Assembly: GCF_003013715.1 (NCBI RefSeq)
Contig: NC_072812.1
Coordinates: forward strand, 620,001 to 684,000
DNA from: Candidozyma auris
Lineage: Eukaryota > Ascomycota > Pichiomycetes > Serinales > Metschnikowiaceae
Direction: 5' to 3'
Length of the DNA stretch: 64,000 bases
Under the pieces are notes generated by a model. It worked only from the letters and a program-made list of their open reading frames with translations. It had not been told where the DNA came from and did no database searches. Each line of letters opens with the position of its first letter. The stretch's first letter is position 1. Below are positions 1-8,688 of this stretch, piece after piece. The position numbers and the translations under genes were made by a program.

Positions 1-642
1 AAGGTATCAAAAGATCCCAGGAGTGAGCCTCAGTACAGAGAACGGATTCCCTACCTTGTAACTCGTGATTCAACTAAAGAGAGAGTCAAGGATAGATGCG
101 TCAGTCCGGATCAGTACGTATCATCTTACAGCTCGAATGATCCTTTGGAGCTTGATTTTGAGTACTACATTACTCGAGTTTTGATTCCACCTTTGGAAAG
201 GGTATTCAACTTGATGGGTGTAAACATCCAAGAGTGGTACAGAGAGATGCCGAAGTCCACGACTCATCTTGCATTGACAAAACAGGACGTTACGAAAATC
301 AGCGACATCGTGCAATATGACCAATGTTACTTTTGCCAACGAAGCCTCAAGCATTCACCATCGAGGTACTTGTGTCAATTTTGCTATGGTCAAGAGATGG
401 GATTAGCTATTGACGCAGTGTCAATGGTTAAACAAAAAGAATCTCAGGTCATGGACTACGAGAGGGTGTGCACGGCATGTATCCATAGAAATTTTGCTAA
501 CACTTCAAGCGTTGAATACGTGTGGCATTGTACAAATGGGGATTGCCAAATATACTATGGACGTGTAAAATGCTCAAGAGAGTACGGCAACATGGTCGCT
601 AGAAGCGATCAGGTGATGAAAGAGTTGGACCTACAATGGTGA
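1..642 (+). CDS. REV3: DNA polymerase zeta catalytic subunit, C-terminal part
   Basis: Partial gene; the frame is open from base 1 and its start lies outside the window. Rev3 is the B-family polymerase that extends from damaged templates in translesion synthesis, with Rev7 and the Pol31/Pol32 subunits. The visible part begins in the end of the polymerase domain (RIPYLVT motif) and continues through the thumb (DFEYYITRVLIPPLERVF). Two cysteine clusters close the protein: CysA (CYFC followed by CQFC) and CysB (CTAC, then C-x4-C and a last Cys). In B-family polymerases CysB carries a 4Fe-4S cluster that binds the accessory subunits. The ACIHRNF stretch is typical of Rev3 rather than Pol delta. 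It converges on HAC1. Confidence 0.9.
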   Translation, partial: KVSKDPRSEPQYRERIPYLVTRDSTKERVKDRCVSPDQYVSSYSSNDPLELDFEYYITRVLIPPLERVFNLMGVNIQEWYREMPKSTTHLALTKQDVTKISDIVQYDQCYFCQRSLKHSPSRYLCQFCYGQEMGLAIDAVSMVKQKESQVMDYERVCTACIHRNFANTSSVEYVWHCTNGDCQIYYGRVKCSREYGNMVARSDQVMKELDLQW

Positions 643-1093
643 TTTGAGATCTTGTGTTTATTTGCCTCGACGATCAATCTGTGTATTTGAAGAAGTCGCA
701 TCGACTCAAGCGAGGAGCGCCTATCTTCAAAGGCACTAGCACCATCAAGACTTTTAGTGACATAACTTCACAAGAATATAAATATCCAGGCGAAAAAAAA
801 AAAAAAAGGAAAAACTTATAAATAAAACCTCAATAACCCAAAATGAGCTTTTTTTTAGGTTTTTTTTTGTGGTTTTTGTTTTTTTGGTTTTCTTTTTCTT
901 TTTTTAGCCCTTTTTCTGGTTTTTCTTCGTACCTTTAACAATGTCATATGGGATCTCACTTAAAAAAAAATTATTAGTTCCTCTCTGAGATGAGTTTGAT
1001 TAAATTCCCAATGTATGTAATCCCGATATTTTACCATCATATCCACCCAAATTCATAAAATGTCACATATAAATCGACGAAGTTTTCATCGGT
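643..1093. other. REV3-HAC1 convergent intergenic region
   Basis: No gene seen. It holds the 3' ends of REV3 and HAC1. Between about 795 and 910 there is a run of A tracts followed by long T tracts on the + strand, so the HAC1 transcript would have an A-rich 3' UTR. I see no clear Ire1-docking element, though S. cerevisiae HAC1 has one in its 3' UTR. Confidence 0.6.
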
Positions 1094-2316
1094 TTAAAAA
1101 CACAAAAAATCCTCCATATCTAGGGAGCTGTGCTCTAAAAAACCGTCCTCGATCTTTACATCAAACGAAAAGTTCTTGCTCATTGGGAGGTCGAATTCAT
1201 CGTCCAATTTACTACCAACGTTCGATGAGGATCCATGTACAACAGGCTCGACTGGTGCTGCTGACCAATTGGTTATGCGTGAGAATGAGTGCGTGAGTTT
1301 GTCCAAGATTGTTACTTCGATGCTATGAATCGGCACCCTACACTACGACCTGCTCTGAAAACTTCTCACGCATATTAACCAACTACATATGATCACCTGA
1401 CCATGTGTAGCTGATTAATATACGTCTTTTCTTCACAGATTGTAGGAGCCAACGAGAAGTTGGAAATGGTGCGACAAGCAGAGAACAGTCAAGGAAATGG
1501 TAGCTCGGCAACTCAAGCCACGACTAACCTTGGGAACAAAACCGCTGCTGGATTTTGCGCCAATACGTCGAAGGCTGATGTAGCTGGACCCATCATCGAA
1601 ACGTCGTCATGATGATTGGACATGTCTGGTGTGCTTGGCATAGAGCCGGATGTACTTGAGCCAGAGAAGGACTCTGGAGCTTCCGTCGATTCGCTAGTCT
1701 TCAATTGTAGATCGATAGGCGAATTAACTGGGGAATTTATAGACACGGGCAGGAGGTAGTTGAAAAAGCCCGAGGATGAGGTTGACAAGAGTTGCGGCAG
1801 AGACACCTCCGCCTTGACAACAACTTTTGACTGTGGAGTCACCGCCTCCGCAACATCATCGCTTTCTTCCTTTTTGACTTGAATTCTTGGAGTTCCCTCG
1901 ACATTAAAGTCGCATTGGGAGTCGAAATCGTCAATCTCCTCGTCGCCGAACAGAACTGAACCGCTCTTGGTGCCCCTCGTGGAGTTGTTGTTCAGGGACA
2001 TGTTCGCGTGTATTTGATTTTTTAATGACGTCAAGTCTTGGAGAGCAGGCAAGTTGAGCGAGTCAATCTTGTCTTGAGGGAGAAGGTTGCAAACAGCGGC
2101 AAAATTGTCGGACAATTTGGCTAAGTTGGCCTCCATCAGCAACACGTACGATTCGAGATACTCCACGTGTCTCCGCTTCTTTTCTCTCGACGCGTGGGCG
2201 GCTCTTCTGTTTCTGAGAATCCGCTCCACACGACGCTGTTCCTTCTCCTCTTGAGTTCTAGCTCTCTTGCGAGGTGGCAAGGACGACTTGAAGTTAGGGT
2301 CGACGGCGACAGTCAT
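1094..2316 (-). CDS. HAC1: bZIP transcription factor of the unfolded protein response, with Ire1-spliced intron
   Basis: Hac1 is the effector of the unfolded protein response, made when Ire1 cuts its mRNA. The bZIP region (about residues 17-67) has the family basic motif RNRRAAHASREKKRRHVEYLE. Unspliced, the frame from 2316 stops at 1513-1515 and gives 267 aa. I place a non-spliceosomal intron at 1547-1261 (287 nt). Both boundaries read CAG|CAGC inside 7-nt loops closed by 6-bp stems. Joining 2316-1548 to 1260-1094 gives 936 nt, a 311-aa protein whose last 11 residues replace nothing in frame: the whole tail after NPA is new (ending EDFLCF). The 287 nt are not a multiple of three, so splicing changes the frame. 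The start is the first ATG. I computed the intron length from the sequence; cleavage itself is inferred from the XBP1/HAC1 consensus. Confidence 0.9.
1261..1547 (-). other. HAC1 non-canonical (Ire1/tRNA ligase) intron
   Basis: On the minus strand the 5' site is AAAATC-CAGCAGC-GGTTTT and the 3' site is ATTGGT-CAGCAGC-ACCAGT. Each is a 6-bp stem (each with one wobble pair) around the loop CAGCAGC, which matches the C-N-G|C-N-G-N rule for Ire1 sites exactly. There is no GT..AG boundary and no TACTAAC box. The centre folds into a 28-bp stem-loop. Confidence 0.88.
1368..1425 (-). other. 28-bp stem-loop in the middle of the HAC1 intron
   Basis: The two 28-nt arms (1425-1398 and 1395-1368 on the minus strand) pair with four G-U wobbles and one C-A mismatch around a nominal 2-nt loop, so the last pairs are probably open. 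The stem lies 122 nt from the 5' site and 107 nt from the 3' site, so it would bring them closer in the folded RNA. Confidence 0.75.
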
Positions 2317-4246
2317 GATGGCAGTGTAAGAAGGAAAGTAATGAACAGTGCGGTTAGCAAGTTGCTAAGTGGTATAGAAATGAAAGAGGTTGTTGAGTGG
2401 CCTGACGAAAGAACGAAAATTGGAGGTCGGCGGGAGGCAACCTATAAATATCGCTCCCCTCAACGCCGAGTCGGGCACTGCATGCACCAAGTGGGCAGAG
2501 AAAGTCGACGAGAGAAAGGGAAAAATAAAATATCTCTGAGACGGTGGTGCATGAAAGCAAATTCCAGACCCTGTGGGCAACACGGTATTGGGCAGCATGC
2601 CGACGAGGCGAAGGGCGTAGGCACGAGGTGTGCTTTTACAGTGGCCTTCAATGCCAATTATGAAACAATACTTTACGCCCTGAAACATGACGGTAATCGG
2701 AGAAGAGAAAAGAAAAAAAGGGGGGCGTGTATCAGTGACCCTAAGGGTTTATTCACCGCTTGTGTTTAAAAAAAAAAAAAAAAATTACGCACTTTCTCCT
2801 CATGATGCCAAGAGGCGTCACCAGGTGCAAAAAGGCTCTGTTTCACGAATTATCTCAAATGGCAGAGAGGGAGGTTGCGGTATCTCGAGGGTAAGAAAAA
2901 AAAAAAAAGGCTTCAAAATAGTGGCTCAGAATGGTGCCGTCGCGCCGAGAGGCAGGTATAACCTCGCCCTGTGGCACTGATAGGGACACTGCAAGGAAAG
3001 GAGGCACAAGTGATGGCAAAATGATGATTAGCAGCGAGAAATGAGAAATCGTAGCTTGGCTGCGTGGTTTAGTTTCCAAGTTCCACCATCGACTCCCAGT
3101 GCATCCTCCTGAATCCCTCATGGCAATTGCACCACTGGACCAAGCAGCAAGCTACGTTTTTTCTTTTTGTTGTTTTTTGTTTTTTTTTTTTTTTGTTTTT
3201 TTCACCTCTTTTTTTGCTTTTCCACAATTCATTGTGCACAAAGTGGTCCTGGCTGAGCCATTGTAATTTCCATCTGTCTCGCTATCTTTATTTTGAATCC
3301 TTCATCTGCCTACTCCGGTAGACGTCATTCCACCCACCCCCTTCAATCCCCACCCGGCATCTATCGCCCGTGCACAAACGGTGACAAGCCCGCTTCAGAA
3401 ATGTAGCCATGATAAACGCATGTAGTAAATTGCAAGGAATTTGGTTTTGCTAGTGCTACATGCATTTGATTTACTAGCAAGATTAACTGGCGTTTCCATC
3501 GCCTTCTGCTGTCCATGCCCGCCTTCTTAGCGAGCAAATTGCTGCAAATATTGCTCCGTTTCGCGCCAGTCTGCTTCAGTGTAAGCGAAAGTACGACTCA
3601 GGAATCTTTTTTGCGCACTGATTCGCTCAATTGCCCTAATAAGCTTTTTATCAGAGCAGGGCGCCGCCTTGTGGAACAGGCTGGAAAATCAACTACGCTT
3701 GTCTCAGACTCAATGTAAGATGCGTTTGTTGAAGGCAATTTTGTGAACTATAGATCTTTTAAAAGATTTTTTTTAGTAGTGCGTTTTACTTCTTTTCGTC
3801 TTGATTCTCAGTTTTTGCTCGCTTTGCGCAAATTTTTGCAACCAACCAAAACTCTTCACTAGATGTTGGGCATTAATGTACTTCGGAGCCCATGCACGAA
3901 ATTCTTCTTTCAGCCAATACCAAAAGGGCACAATTAGCTAATTGGCTCTTTTTCAAACCGTTCATCCAAGTCTTCTGGCACACTAATGGTATCGGAAAGT
4001 TGGCAATTTTAACCATTCTATGCGCATCCGTCCAGAGTGCTCCTTGAGGAGCAGTAGCACCTTTCAATGTGTTCACTATGGTCATCATATAAGTACAATG
4101 CTTTAGTCATATCATAGATCTAAGTATCGTAGTCTACATCGATCAGATACTTGGGACGTAGGTCGAGTCATCTCATCACGTGCAAAGCTACTTCTGGCAA
4201 CATCCGCTACTTTTAGTTTCCTAAGCATTCTCCTCCACATCAATAG
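2317..4246. other. Long HAC1-BUD16 divergent intergenic region
   Basis: About 1.9 kb with no convincing gene. The short open frames here lack recognisable domains and ordered composition. It includes A tracts near 2768 and 2896, a T-rich tract at about 3159-3220, and an E-box before BUD16. It must contain the HAC1 promoter and 5' UTR and the BUD16 promoter. Confidence 0.6.
4176..4183. promoter_or_regulatory. E-box (TCACGTGC) upstream of BUD16
   Basis: CACGTG core at 4177-4182, 64 bp before the BUD16 ATG. This is the Cbf1 or Pho4 type of core; which factor binds is not known. Confidence 0.4.
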
Positions 4247-5212
4247 ATGAAATCGGTTCTATCCGTTCAGTCCCATGTTGTGCACGGATATGTGGGCGGC
4301 AGAGCTGCTACTTTTCCACTTCAGTACCTTGGATGGGATGTTGATAACATCAACACAGTGAACTTCTCTAACCATACTGGCTATGGATTCGTGAGAGGTT
4401 CAGCAATAGAGGCCAGCAATATGACTGCTTTGTTTCATGGTCTCGTGGATATTAAGTGTAAATACGATGCCATAATCCTGGGTTACATTCCCTCGGCAGA
4501 ACTCATCGACATTATGTCCACGAACGTGCAGCTGCTCAAGACCAACAAGCCATCGACCATATACGTCTGCGATCCTGTCATGGGCGACCAGGGACAACTT
4601 TATGTCAGTGAGGACTGTGTTGAGGCTTACAGAAGACTTTTACACGAAGGGCAGGTGGACATCATCACACCAAACCACTTTGAGTTAGAGCTTTTAAGCG
4701 GGTGCAAAATCATTAATGAGACTGATTTAAAAATTGCTACAGACTACCTTCACAAAACTTGCAAAATTAAGCATATAGTCATCACGAGCTTGGGTGATGA
4801 ATTTAAGCTAGGGGCAAAGAGTCATTCGGATACCATATACTGTGCTGTGTCTTCATCCGACGATTCCAGCTTGCAATACTTTAGAATCCCCGTCATCAAG
4901 TCCTACTTCACCGGAGTTGGTGACTTATTTACTGCACTCCTTCTAGACAAGTTTTATAACAACCCGAAAAATATCATGGTTGCCGTGAACCAGGTTCTCA
5001 CCATCATGGCAGACGTGCTCAAGTTGACCCTTAAGCTCGGCAAGGAAGAATATCGTGAGTACAAGAAAATACATACCTTAGAAAATGAAGACATCTTGGA
5101 AGGAAAGATGAATGATGCTGACTCCATGAGATTTTTCGAGCTACGGGTAATTCAAGCTCGTGAATTCTACAATTATACGGGAGAGGGACAGTTTGAACCA
5201 GTGTCATCATAA
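4247..5212 (+). CDS. BUD16: pyridoxal kinase
   Basis: Predicted cytosolic PfkB-fold kinase that phosphorylates pyridoxal, pyridoxine and pyridoxamine to the PLP form. At 321 aa it is close to S. cerevisiae Bud16. The N-terminus has the family motif SVQSHVVHGYVGG and the substrate-site region NFSNHTGYG. TPNHFELELLSG and, near residue 224, the GVGDLF anion-hole/catalytic Asp motif follow in the usual order. The start is the first ATG in frame. The next gene, also on +, begins 133 bp downstream and encodes an unrelated oxidoreductase. Confidence 0.9.
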   Translation: MKSVLSVQSHVVHGYVGGRAATFPLQYLGWDVDNINTVNFSNHTGYGFVRGSAIEASNMTALFHGLVDIKCKYDAIILGYIPSAELIDIMSTNVQLLKTNKPSTIYVCDPVMGDQGQLYVSEDCVEAYRRLLHEGQVDIITPNHFELELLSGCKIINETDLKIATDYLHKTCKIKHIVITSLGDEFKLGAKSHSDTIYCAVSSSDDSSLQYFRIPVIKSYFTGVGDLFTALLLDKFYNNPKNIMVAVNQVLTIMADVLKLTLKLGKEEYREYKKIHTLENEDILEGKMNDADSMRFFELRVIQAREFYNYTGEGQFEPVSS

Positions 5213-5345
5213 CGGCTACTTCCCAATGCGATCTGAATGTACGCGGAATACCAGTATACCCCACTGCCTGCACTTTGACAACTACTAAAGGCGCATTCTT
5301 TGGACATCCTTCACTCACGTCTATTATTCACCTACTACAATTTTC

Positions 5346-6416
5346 ATGACCAAGCCAAATGTTCTTGTTGTTGGATCTGGCGGTGTCGGATCTATTGCTG
5401 CACTTGCTCTCACCTTAAATAATAAGTGCAATGTGACGCTTGTCGTGAGGTCCCTCTTTGGGAAAGCCTCTACAGAAGGTTTCGAGATCAAATCGGTAAC
5501 GTATGGAGAAATGCACAATTGGAAGCCTGATCACATCAGCAGAACGGTAGAGGAAGCTGTTTCAGAAAATGGCCCATTTGACTACATCGTTGTGACAACC
5601 AAGAACATTCCTGATGGACCGCTGCCCTGCGAAGAGATTATCAGACCTGCTGTGGTCGACGGGTTTAATACCATTGTGCTTATCCAGAATGGTATAGGCA
5701 TCGAGGGGCCCATGATTGAAGCATACCCCAACAACGTTGTACTTTCGGGTATTTCAATGATTGGCTCTACCAACATCAATTGCGTTGTGAATAATCTGCA
5801 CAAGGATACTATTAAGCTCAGCCCGTTCCATAATCCTAATGTTTCAGATGAAACAACAATGGAGAAGGTCAAAGAGTTTGCCAGCTTGTATCAGAACAAG
5901 AGCGAGGACGTCAATAAAGTCATCATTGAAGAAAGTGCCTTAAAGTCGAGGTGGGAAAAACTAGTTTACAATATGGTCTTGAACACCACATGTACTGTAG
6001 CTGGCTTAGATGTGAACAGATGTCAAATAGCGGGTGCTAATGAGAACATATTCAAGCCTGCTATGAATGAGGTGTTAGCCATTGCTGCTAGTGAAGGCAT
6101 AGATCTTCCTTCACTGACAAGTGATTACTTCATACACATCGGAGATGGGCTATTCTATTCACCATCTATGTTGGTGGATTCTAGAAAGAAACAGCTCTTT
6201 GAACTAGAGGTTATCTTAGGCAATCCTTTGAGAACTGCTGCTAAAAACGGAGTTCCTACACCTGTTCTTTCTACCTTGTATGGTTTATTGAAGATGATTC
6301 AACTCAGGATCAAGGAGGAGACTGGCGTCGTGAACATTGATGAGAAAGATTATCAAGGTCATAACAGTGATGACTATCCTAAAGTATTTCTTGAAAAGCA
6401 ACTGAAACATGCGTAA
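5346..6416 (+). CDS. ketopantoate reductase-family protein (PanE/ApbA), YDL144C-like
   Basis: A 356-aa NAD(P)-dependent oxidoreductase of the PanE/ApbA family. The N-terminal Rossmann motif is VLVVGSGGVGS, followed by VVTTKNIPDG and LIQNGIGIEGPM, the regions that contact cofactor and substrate. The C-terminal helical half includes SRWEKLVYNMVLNTTC, where the family has its catalytic lysine. Length and sequence fit the uncharacterised S. cerevisiae YDL144C better than the pantothenate enzyme Pan5, so a role in pantothenate synthesis is possible but not shown. Its stop codon is only 3 bp from that of the convergent LSB6 gene. Confidence 0.8.
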   Translation: MTKPNVLVVGSGGVGSIAALALTLNNKCNVTLVVRSLFGKASTEGFEIKSVTYGEMHNWKPDHISRTVEEAVSENGPFDYIVVTTKNIPDGPLPCEEIIRPAVVDGFNTIVLIQNGIGIEGPMIEAYPNNVVLSGISMIGSTNINCVVNNLHKDTIKLSPFHNPNVSDETTMEKVKEFASLYQNKSEDVNKVIIEESALKSRWEKLVYNMVLNTTCTVAGLDVNRCQIAGANENIFKPAMNEVLAIAASEGIDLPSLTSDYFIHIGDGLFYSPSMLVDSRKKQLFELEVILGNPLRTAAKNGVPTPVLSTLYGLLKMIQLRIKEETGVVNIDEKDYQGHNSDDYPKVFLEKQLKHA

Positions 6417-6419
6417 GGT

Positions 6420-8402
6420 TCAACACCATGTGAAGACGGGTGAAGTCGTATCAAGTTTTTCTAATCGCTCAATTACAACGGTTTTTGTATCGGTTTCTTC
6501 AATGCTTTCATAGTCATCCCTATCATCTCCTTCACGAGTAATATTATAATCAAATCCCGACATTCTCATTGGTTCGCTTTCACTAAAAGCGCTCTCTAGA
6601 CTTCCTGCTGATGATCTTTGTTTTTTAAGAGGCTCAAGAAGTGGCGTAGTCTCGCTGTGTCCGAGGCGATTGGCAACTGGCTCTCTAGTAACATCGTAGA
6701 TGCTTGTTTCTAAAGCATGGCTCAAGACGCTATTGTTGACCTGGACAGGAACGTTCATTTCGTCGTCCCAAATGAGTAAACTTTCTCTTCTCGTAAGCTC
6801 TAGAGGACCAGCGTGACTGGATTTCAAGATCTCGACAATATTGAATGCTTGACCTTTTAATACCGCTACTTGCTTCCGCCACATCCTTTCTTTGAAGTCG
6901 GCATCCTTTTCGAAAACGCTACGAAGTTTCATAATAGTCTGCTCCCACCAATATTTGGAGGTGAGAAGCGGCAAATAGTGCTGCCTCGTCTTGTATGAGA
7001 AGGGTTGACCAATTATCGCGTAAGGTAAAAACAACCATCCAAAGGGGAAGGATCGCCAGCCATCCGGATGCTTCCAAGGAAATGCAAGGCCTGAATCAAT
7101 AGCCCCAATCTTGAGATGGGGATAAATGTGTCTAAATTTGTCATCTGATGGCTGCTCTTTCCATTCAAGTTTTATCATCCAATTGTCAGCACCTCGATCT
7201 GTATTTCGCATGATGTAGTCTAATATTACAAGTTTTTCAAGTTGCTCCTGGAACTGTAGAAGTACTTCTTTCGTCCAGTGGAAAGTGAGCTGAAGCTCGT
7301 CGATTGGTAAGTCCAGCTCTACCAATATTATTTTACTGGCTGGTAGTTTCTCAATGTCCGTGGGCAACGGATATAAACTGAAGAAGTGTTGAGCTTCAAC
7401 ATAATCATTCAAAAACATTTGGAAGGAGCCTATCTTCAATTGGGGAGGAGTCGAACGCAACCTCTCCCACAATGTGTAGTAAAATGCATGGGACTTCAAG
7501 TAAATGATATCCGTATGAGGGACAATGTAGGAAAGAAGTTGGCGATCAAGGACGCAAGCAGCTGCTTCGCTGATGTAGCCCAAGTTTGGGATTAGACATG
7601 CTCTACCAAAGAAACACGGAAAAAAGGTTCGATGAAGCCACTTGGACCATTTTGGAGACAAAGGACCATATGGCTCTTCATCCTTGGGCTTGAAGATCCC
7701 TCTTTTGTAGATTTCAAAAGTGTACTCCAGAGAATTATCGTCGTGCTTCTCTTTCTTGCCTAAGATGAAATAGCTTCCCAGTGATCCCTGACTGATGCTC
7801 ATGGGTCGCAAATCAGTATCAAACTCGACATCATGTGTCATCTCAGAAACCAAATTCTCGAACTCATCATGTTTAATGAAGTTTTCAGGACTTAACTCAT
7901 TATTGTTCTCTTGCAGTAAGAAGTTAGCAGCATGCTCTTGAAGATCAGCCTCTGATTTTATCTGTGGTAAGTATTGAATGGGTCGAAATACCGAGTATTC
8001 TATAGTATACGGGCCTTCAATTACTTGTCTTTTCCGCTTTTTGCGTTTCAGGCTCTTGGAAAACCACTTTCCGGGCGATATGTACTTTCTAGACGGGGAT
8101 TTCAATCGACTTAGGGTACTCTCCGAGTTTCTTCTCTCTATGCGAGGAGTAAGCCATCGAGATCCTCCTAATATTGGAACGCTCAGAGAAAGGTTCTCCA
8201 TTTCAGCATCATCGTTTCCAATGGCTCGTCCGTGAAATGGAACTGGCAGTGAATAGGACTCGTCATGCGATCTAACAGGCGTGGCTGTCGCATACAAAGA
8301 CGTTACTTGATGGGTCGCTCTCGGGGAATTGTCATCTGTCTCTTCTAAAACATGAGCACCAGTCTTCACCAGACTATTTCTAGCATGATCCCTCGTGGGC
8401 AT
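6420..8402 (-). CDS. LSB6: type II phosphatidylinositol 4-kinase
   Basis: Type II PI4-kinases make PI4P on vacuolar and plasma membranes; yeast Lsb6 also affects endosome movement. The predicted product is 660 aa, near the yeast length (about 607), with a longer N-terminus. Family motifs in order: the glycine-rich stretch GSLGSYFILG, the catalytic segment DYIMRNTDRGADNWMIKL and the metal-binding AIDSGLAFPWKHPDGW. The cysteines of FFPCFFGRACL may be palmitoylated. The frame is open upstream to 8495 but with no ATG before the one at 8402, so I start there; an upstream exon is not excluded. The extreme C-terminus is acidic. Confidence 0.88.
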   Translation of the reverse strand: MPTRDHARNSLVKTGAHVLEETDDNSPRATHQVTSLYATATPVRSHDESYSLPVPFHGRAIGNDDAEMENLSLSVPILGGSRWLTPRIERRNSESTLSRLKSPSRKYISPGKWFSKSLKRKKRKRQVIEGPYTIEYSVFRPIQYLPQIKSEADLQEHAANFLLQENNNELSPENFIKHDEFENLVSEMTHDVEFDTDLRPMSISQGSLGSYFILGKKEKHDDNSLEYTFEIYKRGIFKPKDEEPYGPLSPKWSKWLHRTFFPCFFGRACLIPNLGYISEAAACVLDRQLLSYIVPHTDIIYLKSHAFYYTLWERLRSTPPQLKIGSFQMFLNDYVEAQHFFSLYPLPTDIEKLPASKIILVELDLPIDELQLTFHWTKEVLLQFQEQLEKLVILDYIMRNTDRGADNWMIKLEWKEQPSDDKFRHIYPHLKIGAIDSGLAFPWKHPDGWRSFPFGWLFLPYAIIGQPFSYKTRQHYLPLLTSKYWWEQTIMKLRSVFEKDADFKERMWRKQVAVLKGQAFNIVEILKSSHAGPLELTRRESLLIWDDEMNVPVQVNNSVLSHALETSIYDVTREPVANRLGHSETTPLLEPLKKQRSSAGSLESAFSESEPMRMSGFDYNITREGDDRDDYESIEETDTKTVVIERLEKLDTTSPVFTWC

Positions 8403-8688
8403 CGCCTTATTCAACTCGAGTGAAGTAAGTACAGCTCTAGCACTGTGTTGAAATGCGCGGGCTGATAAGACTCTGTAATTGCAGATGCACAGCACACTAC
8501 ATAATTTTCTTCATTAGGGAAGCTTACCGCTTACAGGCTGGACATAGGGTTGTGTTGATAGGAACTATCTATCTAGTGACTTTAAACCATGGGACGTAAA
8601 TAAAAGGTATAATTAAAATAACAAACCGAAATTAGTAAGGGTAACGAAAGAATTCGAATGCTTATGAAATGGTCTCGCTCTACAAAAC

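Noticed and set aside
1094..1336. An open frame of 80 codons downstream of the bZIP gene, as a separate gene
   Set aside because: It starts with GTG and joins the bZIP frame exactly through the CAGCAGC splice loops, so it is HAC1 exon 2.
2167..2769. 200-codon open frame on + opposite the HAC1 start
   Set aside because: Overlaps the HAC1 5' end and promoter; composition is random-like and no domain is seen.
3515..4088. Short open frames between HAC1 and BUD16
   Set aside because: No motif or homologue recognised, and they overlap a long promoter region.
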